Shown: one piece after another, positions 35,043 through 42,996 of the stretch
Position numbering within the stretch: position 1 is the stretch's first letter
Layout of the letters: every line of letters starts with the position of its first letter
From: Achromobacter sp. Bel
GTDB taxonomy: Bacteria; Pseudomonadota; Gammaproteobacteria; Burkholderiales; Burkholderiaceae_B
Direction: 5' to 3'
Length of the DNA stretch: 64,000 nt
NCBI RefSeq assembly: GCF_012928505.1
Contig: NZ_JABBJN010000001.1
Location: 186,001-250,000 of the forward strand
The notes under the pieces: generated by a model
What the model was told of the DNA's origin: nothing
Databases searched by the model: none
What the model saw: only the letters and a program-made list of their open reading frames with translations
Made by a program: the position numbers and the translations under genes

Positions 35043-36197
35043 ATGGACGCTATTTCAAAAAAAATCATGCCGTCGTCTGCTTCCGCGACCGTATCGGAAG
35101 CGAAGGTGAAGCCTCCAGACCCGCTGCTTAACGATTCTATTAGCGCGCTCATACGAATTTGGGCTTTCGTCTGTGAGCATCCTGGTATTGTGGGCACCGC
35201 GACTATTGCACTCGGGGCTCTAACGCTACTTACATACTATCTACCTCTCGGATTCATTCCCGACTTCGATTTGGCCAGTGTTACAGGCATACTTCTAATC
35301 GCAGCATTTCTCGGAGCGGTGCAAATATTCTGGCTCGGTGCCACCCTCGTTCTGCCGGCCATAATTGGCGCCGGAAATATAGTCAAACCAGAAAGCGGTA
35401 AGGATTACAAGCGGCTGCTGACTGTGTATATAAGCACTGTCTTGTGGTTAATCGCGTTTTGGCGCGGCGCAGTTGCCAACGAAAAGTGGTTCATATTCGG
35501 TCTGCCTGCGGTGTTGTTAGTTGCGTTGGTTTTGGCAATTTTCCGCAAAACGCGATTGGCTGCCGGATATGTACTAATAGCCGGAATACAAGGCGTCGTT
35601 TGTCTGGTCGCTGCGTTTCTCTTTCATCCCGCGCCGCAGTCCAGCATCTCCCAGGGATCGAATTGGCTTCAGTGGCTATTTCTTGTTCTTTGGTGTCTGC
35701 TGGTCACTATTGCGAATACGGTGCTCTGGAAAGAGGGTCGTCCCACGTTGCGGGCAGTGTTAGGCGTGACGGCATACCTTCTTTTTACTCTGATATTGAT
35801 GACCCAAAACTTGGGCTACGTGCACGGAGCTGCCGTGCGAATGCTAAGCCTTGGCGACGTGCGCGGTGTTTTGCTGACAGTTAACGACTCAGGCGCCGCG
35901 GTGCTGAGCGCAGCCTGCCAAGGTGATTCGCCACCAGTTGGTTGCGCGCCTCAAAAAATAATAATGGGTGAGGTTAAAGCCTATGCATACCGGAATATAA
36001 CAATCCTCTCTCGAATTGGAAGCCAGTATTATCTGCAATTGTGCACCAATGATGATAGAGGTGGCGCTTGCGACACCATCGAAGGGCTACGCATTGTGGT
36101 GGATAAGCGGGATGTCCTGGGATGGTCGTCGGTAGGTGCGAGGCTTAAGAATTCCGAAGAGTATGGCAAAATCGAGCCAGTGCAACCCCGGAATTAA
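35043..36197 (+). CDS. Orphan polytopic membrane protein in the defence region
   Basis: A protein of about 384 residues, starting at the ATG at 35043 (MDAISKKI). A short cytoplasmic N-terminus is followed by about seven hydrophobic segments between residues 45 and 265, then a soluble C-terminal domain of about 110 residues containing five cysteines. I do not recognise the family. It lies alone between palindrome repeats, with lower GC than the chromosome, directly after the retron. A membrane effector or sensor of phage defence is possible but is only inference from position. Confidence 0.68.
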   Translation: MDAISKKIMPSSASATVSEAKVKPPDPLLNDSISALIRIWAFVCEHPGIVGTATIALGALTLLTYYLPLGFIPDFDLASVTGILLIAAFLGAVQIFWLGATLVLPAIIGAGNIVKPESGKDYKRLLTVYISTVLWLIAFWRGAVANEKWFIFGLPAVLLVALVLAIFRKTRLAAGYVLIAGIQGVVCLVAAFLFHPAPQSSISQGSNWLQWLFLVLWCLLVTIANTVLWKEGRPTLRAVLGVTAYLLFTLILMTQNLGYVHGAAVRMLSLGDVRGVLLTVNDSGAAVLSAACQGDSPPVGCAPQKIIMGEVKAYAYRNITILSRIGSQYYLQLCTNDDRGGACDTIEGLRIVVDKRDVLGWSSVGARLKNSEEYGKIEPVQPRN

Positions 36198-36252
36198 GGT
36201 GTCGGACTGCCATACCGCAGTGGACCTGGTGAAATTGCAGTCTGACACCTTG
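36196..36252. repeat. Dispersed palindrome, both arms
   Basis: AAGGTGTCGGACTGCCATA is followed by GAAATTGCAGTCTGACACCTT, arms about 20 bp long with a 17-bp spacer. The spacer and right arm are closely similar to those at 37587-37645, so these two are recent relatives. A following T tract would let it act as a terminator for the membrane-protein gene. Confidence 0.85.
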
Positions 36253-36682
36253 TATCTCAGACTCTGTTGGTTTGTAAAAATGGGCCGAACCCGTAGGTCG
36301 GTGCTAGAGAGCAATCGCGATAGTCGCCTTTTCAAAACTCTCTAAAATGAAAGCAAAAAATCAGGTATCAGGCTGCAATCTCGCATGAGGCGACTAAGAA
36401 AGTGCAGCCTGACACCTATATTTTGAGGGGCGAGCCGATAGGTGACCCATCAATCCATTGGTCGTCGTTAAAGACCGCCCTTGCGGATTTAGATGTTTTT
36501 GACGGTACGAGTTCTAAATTTCGCTTGTTCCGCTTTGGGTAAGAAGCGGGCGTCCACGCGGATCTGCTTACGGCCGTGAACATACTCTCGAAATTCCTCC
36601 GATGACCGCACCTTCAAAGTCGTGAATAGCCCTCACCGGTCTTTTCGAATTCTCTAATTCGGATTAAGCTCTTATTATATAG
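36253..36682. other. Gene-free interval with a palindrome and a short open stretch
   Basis: No start-to-stop gene is supported. A palindrome pair lies at 36363-36418. On the minus strand (about 36489-36630) an open stretch without a start codon reads EEFREYVHGRKQIRVDARFL and ends at a stop; it may be the C-terminus of a lost gene. I do not recognise it. Confidence 0.45.
36363..36418. repeat. Dispersed palindrome, both arms (variant)
   Basis: AGGTATCAGGCTGCAATC and GTGCAGCCTGACACCTAT face each other with about 18 bp between. This copy has C where the consensus has T in both arms, so the stem has co-varied and remains paired. Confidence 0.8.
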
Positions 36683-37384
36683 ATGAATATTACCTTTATC
36701 CCTGCCCGTGATCTGAAACCTCGATATCAAGTACTCGGGCATTTCTACAACCTCAAGTTGCGGGCGGAGGAACCACAGAAATGTCGAAGTGTTCTAGAAA
36801 TATCAGCTTTAGGGACGGCTAGCAATTCAGCAGCAGACGCGATTTTCGTGATGATGAACCCCGGCTCTTCTCGACCCCTTGAAGAGTTGAACACTACTGT
36901 TACCGTCAATCAGGTTGCTGGGATGCCAGCGCAGCTTGTCAGGACCGTTCCCGATATGACGCAATATCAAGTCATGCGTGTAATGCATTACATGGGCTGG
37001 CAACATGTTCGGGTTATCAATCTCTCGGATCTTCGAGACCCCAAGAGTGGCTCCTTTGCACAACGGTATGCCCAACTTGAAAATGAGTTTGGCGCAAAAG
37101 ATCATTCGATCTTTTCACCACGTCGCTCTGCGCAACTGAAACAGCATATGATTCGAAAACGAGGCGCCCCGATTGTCTGCGCATGGGGAGTCAGTGACGA
37201 CTTAAATCCTTTGATTGAACGGGCACGACAAGTACTGGAATTGGAGCAGCAGGTCACTGGTCTATCCAAATCACCAGGAGTGTGGAAATATTTCCATCCA
37301 CTTCCTTCGCTCCAGCGTCAAAAGGAAGAATGGGTAACGCAAATTTTGAGGAAGCTTGAGTGCCGAACTTTGTGTTCAAGCTGA
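36683..37384 (+). CDS. DUF1643 domain protein
   Basis: A 233-residue protein with the DUF1643 core: DAIFVMMNPGSS near residues 52-63, the MRVMHYMGWQHVRVINLSDLRDP block, and CAWGVSD near 165. Members are found on phages and plasmids and in mobile regions; their activity is unknown. The start is the ATG at 36683. It lies alone between palindromes at 36363 and 37514, on the same strand as its neighbours. Confidence 0.78.
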   Translation: MNITFIPARDLKPRYQVLGHFYNLKLRAEEPQKCRSVLEISALGTASNSAADAIFVMMNPGSSRPLEELNTTVTVNQVAGMPAQLVRTVPDMTQYQVMRVMHYMGWQHVRVINLSDLRDPKSGSFAQRYAQLENEFGAKDHSIFSPRRSAQLKQHMIRKRGAPIVCAWGVSDDLNPLIERARQVLELEQQVTGLSKSPGVWKYFHPLPSLQRQKEEWVTQILRKLECRTLCSS

Positions 37385-37513
37385 CACAAAGGCGTTTTGC
37401 ACGTTTTATGCCGCTGGCCTTTAGAAAAAAACTGCGGAATCCGGTTATTTAAAAATTCTTTAAATGATGCTGAACTGCAACCTCCGGCGATTTTGATTAA
37501 AAACTCGAAAAAT

Positions 37514-37562
37514 AATGGTGTCAGACTACAATTTCTCTCTATAAATTTTGATCTGACATCAT
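37514..37562. repeat. Dispersed palindrome, both arms (degenerate right arm)
   Basis: ATGGTGTCAGACTACAATTT, then AAATTTTGATCTGACATCAT. The right arm has drifted by several bases. Confidence 0.8.
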
Positions 37563-37586
37563 TTTAAAAGTGTTGAAAAAGAAATA

Positions 37587-37645
37587 AAAGTGTCAGGCGG
37601 CAATACCGTAGTGGGCCTGATGAAATTGCAGTCTGGCACCTTTAT
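37587..37645. repeat. Dispersed palindrome, both arms
   Basis: AAAGTGTCAGGCGGCAATACC, then GAAATTGCAGTCTGGCACCTTT, with an inner segment (CGTAGTGGGCCTGATG) nearly identical to that at 36196-36252. Confidence 0.8.
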
Positions 37646-37752
37646 TGGGCCGCTTGCAGGACGCGATGCGGGGACGGGGCCTCCAGAGCGCAAACAGAGC
37701 CTGCCGGATCCCGATCCCTCGTGCGGCCACCGCACTCACCTTTGAAGCACTC

Positions 37753-38712
37753 ATGAAAAATACGTTGATGGCCACGCACCTGCGCCTGGTCGGCATGGCG
37801 GCACTCTGGGGCGCATCGTGGTCCTGGGGCAAGGTCGTCGCCCAGTCGATGGCCCCGTTGGCTGCGGCCAGCCTGCGATTCCTGTTTGCCAGTGTGGTGC
37901 TGGTGCTGTGGATGCAGCGCGCGTCGGCGCTGCGGGGCCTGAAGTCGCTGTCGCGCAATCAATGGCTCGGCCTGGCCGCCGCCGCGCTGGCGGGTGTCTT
38001 CGGCTACTCCAGCTTCTTCATGCTGAGCCTGCAACTGGTGCCGGCCGGGAAGGCCGCGATCGTGGTGACGCTGAATCCCGGCGTGACCCTGCTGCTGGCG
38101 GCGATCCTGTTCCGCGAGCACCTCAATCCCGCCATCCTGGCCGGCATGGTCCTGTCGGCCATCGGCGCGTATATCGCTATCGGCGGCGGTAGCTCGCAGG
38201 CCAGCGACGGAGCCAGCGTGGGCTTCGGTGGATTGCTGTTGCTTGGCTGCGTGGCTTGCTGGGTGGCTTACACCTTGATCGGCCGGCTGGTGCTCAAGGG
38301 CGTGGACGCCCTGACCACCACCACGGTCACTACCGTGATCGGCGCGCTGATGCTGCTGCTGACCAGCCTGATTGTGGAGGGCGTTCCCGCCTGGCAGAAG
38401 CTGGCGCAGGCGCCGGCCAGTGCCTGGGGAAGCCTGTTGGCCCTGGCGTTCGGCGCAACCGCGATCGCCTATGCCTGGTACTTCGAAGGCGTGAAGGCGC
38501 TGGGCGCCGGCGCGGCCTCCGGCTACATTACGCTCGTGCCCGTCTTCGGCGTCCTGTTCTCCAGCCTCTGGCTGGGCGAAGCCACCCCCGCGAATCTGTT
38601 CATCGGGGCCGCTCTCGCGATCTCGGGCATGGCGATGATGCACGTCGGCCGGCGCCGCGCCGAACAGGCTACGGCGAAGACGCCAAAAACCCTTCGATCA
38701 ACCCGACCGTAG
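37753..38712 (+). CDS. EamA/DMT-superfamily transporter
   Basis: A 319-residue, about ten-helix drug/metabolite transporter with two EamA repeats; the first begins near LVGMAALWGASWSWGKVVA and the second near GGLLLLGCVACWVAYTLIG. The start is the ATG at 37753; the frame upstream is not coding. It is GC-rich like the chromosome, unlike the genes to its left. Its 3' end overlaps the convergent hydrolase gene by 44 bp. Such proteins usually export amino acids or metabolites. Confidence 0.88.
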   Translation: MKNTLMATHLRLVGMAALWGASWSWGKVVAQSMAPLAAASLRFLFASVVLVLWMQRASALRGLKSLSRNQWLGLAAAALAGVFGYSSFFMLSLQLVPAGKAAIVVTLNPGVTLLLAAILFREHLNPAILAGMVLSAIGAYIAIGGGSSQASDGASVGFGGLLLLGCVACWVAYTLIGRLVLKGVDALTTTTVTTVIGALMLLLTSLIVEGVPAWQKLAQAPASAWGSLLALAFGATAIAYAWYFEGVKALGAGAASGYITLVPVFGVLFSSLWLGEATPANLFIGAALAISGMAMMHVGRRRAEQATAKTPKTLRSTRP

Positions 38713-39595
38713 CGCTGGTGCTTTCTTCCATTAGCCAGTGCCCAGCTCCTGGCACGACTTCTCCGCGCACATTGGTCGCCGCGTTGCGCATGACGACTGC
38801 CATGTTGTCGCCGAAAGACTTCTCTCCGCCGATGGCGAGGACTGGCATGGCCAGCTTGGTTTTGGAAAATGCGATGTTGTCGGCGACATCGCGCTTGGCA
38901 ATGGTGTTGAACTGCGCGAAGGCGGCGCGCATGGCGCCGGGTTGGGAGTACAGCTTGGCGTAGTGGCGCCGCGTCGCTTCATCGATCTTCGAAGGCGTGC
39001 CCGCGAATTCGTTCCAGAAACGGTCGAGATAAATGCGTTCCCTGCCGGCGACGAGCCGCTCGAAATCAGGGCCGCCGGCGTTGAAGTGCCACAGCGCGGG
39101 CCACAGAATGATCTCGTCCCACGGCGCGACGCCGGGCACGGGCGCGTCCATCACCACGAGCTTGTCGACTTTGTCGGGGTAGCTTGCCGCATACGCATAG
39201 GCCACCATCGTGCCGATATCATGGCCAACGACGGCGGTCTTGTCCTGCTTGAACGCCGTCACGACCGTGCGTATATCGACAGCCTGCGATTTCTTGTCGT
39301 AGCCGCTGGCGGGCTTGGACGATTTTCCCATGCCGCGCAGGTCCGGCACGATCACCAAGTGGGACTTCGCGAGCGCTTTCGCCAGCGGCGCCCACATGTC
39401 GCCCGTGTCGCCGAAGCCATGGATGAGCACGACGGCCGGGCCGCTTCCCGCGGAGCGGACGAAAATCTTCGCGCCGTCGGCCATGGTGACGGTCTGGCTC
39501 TTGAAGCTGCTCGGGAACGTTGGCTGTGCGGACGAATTGGTGATGCATAGCGCGCCGACCAATAGCGCCAGTACTATTGCAAAGCGACTTTTCAT
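38669..39595 (-). CDS. Secreted alpha/beta hydrolase, epoxide-hydrolase type
   Basis: A 308-residue alpha/beta hydrolase with a signal peptide (MKSRFAIVLALLVGALC...). IHGFGDTGDMW is the oxyanion-hole loop and VGHDIGTMVA carries an Asp nucleophile (near 126) as in epoxide hydrolases and haloalkane dehalogenases rather than Ser. The terminal GAGHWLMEE supplies the His. I start it at the ATG at 39595. It is convergent with the DMT gene and divergent from the glyoxalase-fold gene. A periplasmic epoxide or ester hydrolase is the likely role. Confidence 0.87.
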   Translation of the reverse strand: MKSRFAIVLALLVGALCITNSSAQPTFPSSFKSQTVTMADGAKIFVRSAGSGPAVVLIHGFGDTGDMWAPLAKALAKSHLVIVPDLRGMGKSSKPASGYDKKSQAVDIRTVVTAFKQDKTAVVGHDIGTMVAYAYAASYPDKVDKLVVMDAPVPGVAPWDEIILWPALWHFNAGGPDFERLVAGRERIYLDRFWNEFAGTPSKIDEATRRHYAKLYSQPGAMRAAFAQFNTIAKRDVADNIAFSKTKLAMPVLAIGGEKSFGDNMAVVMRNAATNVRGEVVPGAGHWLMEESTSATVGLIEGFLASSP

Positions 39596-39731
39596 GTCAG
39601 TCTCCAATATTGGGGATCGGATCTGCACGGAATATTTTGAGGCTTTGCCGCGCTTTTCGGGGAAGATATTTGGTTTCAGCCAAATGGTCCGGTGTTCTGC
39701 CCGGAATCCGTCCCATTTCAGGAGAATAAGC

Positions 39732-40160
39732 ATGCCGGTATTTCAGATTAAGCACTTGGACCATGTCGTTCTCAGAGTTCAGGACCTGGCGCGCAGCGTG
39801 GACTTTTACACGAAGGTACTGGGTTGTTCCGTCAAGAAAAGGAACGATAAGCTCGCCATGATTCATCTGAGCGCAGGCGCATCCATGATCGATCTGGTCG
39901 ATGTGCAAGGGCCGTTAGGCGCCGCCGGAGGCGCAGCTCCAGGGAAGGATCGGCACAATCTCGACCACTTTTGTCTGCGGGTCTACCCTTTCGATGAAAC
40001 CGCCATCATTGAGCATCTGCAGGCTTTCGGCGTTGCCGCGGACAAGGCCGTGATGCGATACGGCGCGGAAGGCGAGGGGCTGTCGATTTACTGTTTCGAC
40101 CCCGACGGAAATCAAATCGAGCTGAAAGGGCCTGCAATACCACCCGCAGGCCCTGAGTAG
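39732..40160 (+). CDS. VOC-family (glyoxalase/dioxygenase fold) protein
   Basis: A 142-residue VOC protein with two beta-alpha-beta-beta-beta modules. The start is IKHLDHVVLRVQDLARSVDFY with the first metal-ligand His near 11; NLDHFCLRV and DPDGNQIELKG carry the later His and Glu. GGAG lies 7 nt before the ATG. The class includes glyoxalase I, fosfomycin-type resistance proteins and dioxygenases; nothing here distinguishes them. Confidence 0.85.
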   Translation: MPVFQIKHLDHVVLRVQDLARSVDFYTKVLGCSVKKRNDKLAMIHLSAGASMIDLVDVQGPLGAAGGAAPGKDRHNLDHFCLRVYPFDETAIIEHLQAFGVAADKAVMRYGAEGEGLSIYCFDPDGNQIELKGPAIPPAGPE

Positions 40161-40224
40161 GGAATAGCCCACGTGCTCATGCGCAGCCCGTGCGTGGCCT
40201 GCGGGATGCCGATCTCATGCGGCC

Positions 40225-40392
40225 CTAGAAAAAGGGCGTGAACCTGCTCTTGCGCAGCGCAGCGTTCATGATCCGCGCGACCTCGGCCCGGCGCCCTTCG
40301 TTCAGCCGGGAGGCGATGGCGCCCACTGTGATCGCGGCGTAATGCGTTGGCGTGGCCTCGAAGGACACGCCAACCGCGTACGCGCCCTTCAA
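40225..40392 (-). pseudogene. C-terminal remnant of an IclR-type regulator
   Basis: The minus strand reads GAYAVGVSFEATPTHYAAI, then TVGAIASRLNEGRRAEVARI, and ends at a stop at 40225. This is the pattern of an IclR effector-domain C-terminus (compare the ITVTAMAERL region of the IclR genes here). The 5' part is cut off within 3 bp of the palindrome starting at 40395. Confidence 0.6.
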
Positions 40393-40394
40393 AA

Positions 40395-40445
40395 AAAGGT
40401 GTCAGATTACAATTTAACTGGCCAAATTGTAGTCTGACACCTTTA
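40395..40445. repeat. Dispersed palindrome, near-perfect copy
   Basis: AAAGGTGTCAGATTACAATTT and AAATTGTAGTCTGACACCTTT pair over 20 of 21 positions around an 8-bp spacer (AACTGGCC), with flanking A and T tracts. It is the best preserved unit in the window and ends 5 bp before the RloC-like gene. Confidence 0.9.
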
Positions 40446-40450
40446 TTCGG

Positions 40451-42898
40451 ATGCGAGACATGATTGAATCGATCACCCTTTCAGGCATAGCTACCTACAG
40501 TTCCAAAGCCCCTGAAATAATTAACAACCTGAAGGCTGTGAACTATTTCTACGGTGCAAACGGAGCAGGCAAGACAACAATTAGCCGGCTGATTAAAGAT
40601 CCAGCATTGTCCGCTGACTCAAGGGTTGTTTGGGCAAAGGGTAATCCGATCTCCGCCATGGTCTACAACAACGACTTCATCGCTGCGAATTTCACTGATT
40701 CGAAGCAGTTCAAGGGTGTGTTCACGCTAGGACAAACCGAGAAGGACCAGCGTGATCGTTTGGAAGAGCTTCAGAGAGAAAGACGCGGGTACGAACAGAT
40801 CAGAACTAGAGCGCAGGAAAATTTGAAAGGCGCCGATGGCGAGAGTGGGAAAATTGGAGAAAAAAATGCACTGGAAGCAAAACTGCTAACACGGTGTTGG
40901 GAGCAAAAACAAAAGTATGACAAGGAGTTTCATATAGCCTTTACAGGCTTTAGAAATAACAAGGAGGCATTCAAGAATAGGGTCTTGCAAGAAAGCAAAG
41001 AAAATATTTCGCAGTTGTTTGATATCGAAGATCTGCGCAAGCGCGCACATGTTCTTTATGGTGACGCACCGTCACCCATGAGTGCTGTTCCTACCCTTAA
41101 CCTTGCTCGCTTGGTCGCGCTTGAGAAAAGTGCCGTGCTGAGCAAGAAGGTAGTCGGCAAAGAGGATGTGAGCGTATCTGCGATGATCCAGCACTTGGGG
41201 AGCAGTGACTGGGTTAGGCAAGGTACGAAGTACTTGGGCCATACCGATGGTGACTGCCCTTTTTGCCAACAGAAATTGCCGCATGATTTCGAGAAAAGCC
41301 TTGAAGATTACTTCGACGAGACTTTCGAGGCTGACACTAGGGCGCTACTGCAGTTCCGCGATAATTATAATTCGGTAGCAGATGGCATTTTAGCGGAAGC
41401 TCAGGCACTGCTGACCCCAAACTACGCTCATTTGGATATAGAGAACCTTGAAGCTGAATTGCAGGCCGTGAATGCAATCATATTGGTGAACAGGCAGCGC
41501 ATTGATCAAAAGGTGGCGAGCCCCAGTACCACTATGGCGCTGGAAGGTCTTACTGAGATTTCGACGAGAATTTCGGAGCTGATCAATTCAGCCAACGTCA
41601 AGGTCTCTGAGCACAATCGTCTTGTTTCGGATTTCTCTGCTGAACAGAAGAAGTTAACAGGTGCGGTGTGGCGGTATCTTCTTGATTTCGAGCTTAAAGA
41701 TACTCTTGCGGATTACACCAATGATATAGGTCGTATCAGCAAAGCAATTGCTGGCATCAGCGCAAGCCTGGAAAAGGCAAGCCTAGACATATCCATGGCT
41801 GACGCAGAAATTGCAAGAATTGAAACTTCATTGACAAGTGTGAAGCCCACTGTCATCGCAATCAATAAAATTCTTAAAGACTTTGGATTTCGAAGCTTCT
41901 CCCTTGACACTGCGTGCACCGACAATTCATATCGCCTGATTAGAAGCGATGGAACTGATGCGAAGGCAACACTCAGTGAAGGCGAGAAGACCTTCGTTAC
42001 CTTCCTGTACTTCTATCATTTGCTGAGGGGAAGCATCACGGCCTCGGGCATAAACACTGATCGAATTGTCGTCATTGATGACCCGGTATCAAGCTTGGAC
42101 AGCGATGTACTGTTCATCGTGAGTAGCTTGATCAAAAAACTTTTTCACGAGGTTCGTCAAAGGTCAAACAATATAAAACAGGTCTTTGTCCTGACCCATA
42201 ACGTACACTTTCATAAAGAAATCACCTTTAACCCTCAGAGGGCTGGCGACGATCCTATTAAAGATGAGACATTTTGGATAGTGCGAAAGCCCGACTACTT
42301 TTCGAGAGTTGAAGGGTTTGAGACCAATCCAGTTAAAACTTCCTATCAGCTTTTATGGGCAGAGCTGGCGAAGAATCCACTGCCTGCGCTCACTATTCAA
42401 AACACCATGCGCAGAATTCTCGAGAATTACTTCAAAATTCTGGGGAATATAGATACGAGCATCATTCTCGCAAAATTCGAAGGACAGGAAAAAGTTCAGT
42501 GCCAATCCTTGATTAGCTGGGTGAACGACGGGTCTCACTATTCACCAGATGAGCTGTATGTGGCCATAAGCGATGGCATAGCGCTCAATTACATGAGGAT
42601 CTTCTTCAAGGTCTTCAAAGCTATGGGTCACATGCCTCATTATAAAATGATGATGGGCCGAAACTTTGTCGATTTAGACCCAGATGAGGATGAGCCTGAA
42701 GATGAAGATCTGGTACGCAATGTTGGTGATGCTGCAATCGGAGCAGATGCGTTAGTCATTATTGCAGGTGCGGCGGGTACTGGCGATGCGGTCAGACCAT
42801 GGGGCACTCCTACATCTGCGGTTATGCCTGTGGTCGCGCAGGCGCCAACGTCATCCTCGGCAGGGGCGGCGGATTCTGAGTCGGATATGCCATTCTGA
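40451..42898 (+). CDS. RloC-like AAA_13 ATPase with a zinc hook; probable anticodon-nuclease-type defence protein
   Basis: An 815-residue ABC/SMC-like ATPase of the AAA_13 group. Walker A GANGAGKT is at 35-42, long coiled coils surround a CPFC zinc-hook motif (Cys269 and Cys272), the signature LSEGEK is near 508, Walker B VVIDDPVSSLD near 540 and the switch His near 583. The C-terminal part carries MRRILENYF (Arg654, Glu658) and NDGSHYSPDE (His696), an Arg/Glu/His pattern like the RloC/PrrC tRNA anticodon nuclease. Ala/acidic tail of about 75 residues. An ATG at 40460 is an alternative start. Confidence 0.82.
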   Translation: MRDMIESITLSGIATYSSKAPEIINNLKAVNYFYGANGAGKTTISRLIKDPALSADSRVVWAKGNPISAMVYNNDFIAANFTDSKQFKGVFTLGQTEKDQRDRLEELQRERRGYEQIRTRAQENLKGADGESGKIGEKNALEAKLLTRCWEQKQKYDKEFHIAFTGFRNNKEAFKNRVLQESKENISQLFDIEDLRKRAHVLYGDAPSPMSAVPTLNLARLVALEKSAVLSKKVVGKEDVSVSAMIQHLGSSDWVRQGTKYLGHTDGDCPFCQQKLPHDFEKSLEDYFDETFEADTRALLQFRDNYNSVADGILAEAQALLTPNYAHLDIENLEAELQAVNAIILVNRQRIDQKVASPSTTMALEGLTEISTRISELINSANVKVSEHNRLVSDFSAEQKKLTGAVWRYLLDFELKDTLADYTNDIGRISKAIAGISASLEKASLDISMADAEIARIETSLTSVKPTVIAINKILKDFGFRSFSLDTACTDNSYRLIRSDGTDAKATLSEGEKTFVTFLYFYHLLRGSITASGINTDRIVVIDDPVSSLDSDVLFIVSSLIKKLFHEVRQRSNNIKQVFVLTHNVHFHKEITFNPQRAGDDPIKDETFWIVRKPDYFSRVEGFETNPVKTSYQLLWAELAKNPLPALTIQNTMRRILENYFKILGNIDTSIILAKFEGQEKVQCQSLISWVNDGSHYSPDELYVAISDGIALNYMRIFFKVFKAMGHMPHYKMMMGRNFVDLDPDEDEPEDEDLVRNVGDAAIGADALVIIAGAAGTGDAVRPWGTPTSAVMPVVAQAPTSSSAGAADSESDMPF

Positions 42899-42917
42899 GT
42901 TGATTGATCTTGAAAAT

Positions 42918-42970
42918 AAAGGTGTCAGACTACAATTCTCGCCCAATCTGGGCAGCGGAATTGTAGTTTG
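42918..42970. repeat. Dispersed palindrome, both arms
   Basis: AAAGGTGTCAGACTACAATTC and GAATTGTAGTTTGAAAATTT face each other with about 16 bp between; the outer part of the right arm has decayed. It separates the RloC-like gene from the DUF4062 gene. Confidence 0.8.
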
Positions 42971-42996
42971 AAAATTTTTTGCACTGGAGGACCGCG

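Larger units (their letters stand above)
37385..37752. other. Gene-free interval with two palindromes
   Basis: Palindrome pairs at 37514-37562 and 37587-37645 lie in this 368-bp stretch. The rest is AT-rich up to about 37640, and then GC-rich chromosome-like sequence resumes at the DMT transporter. No gene is supported. Confidence 0.55.

Noticed and set aside
34868-35131. An 87-codon frame spanning the 34958 palindrome arm
   Set aside because: It reads through the repeat into the start of the membrane-protein gene in another frame; no homology or ribosome-binding site.
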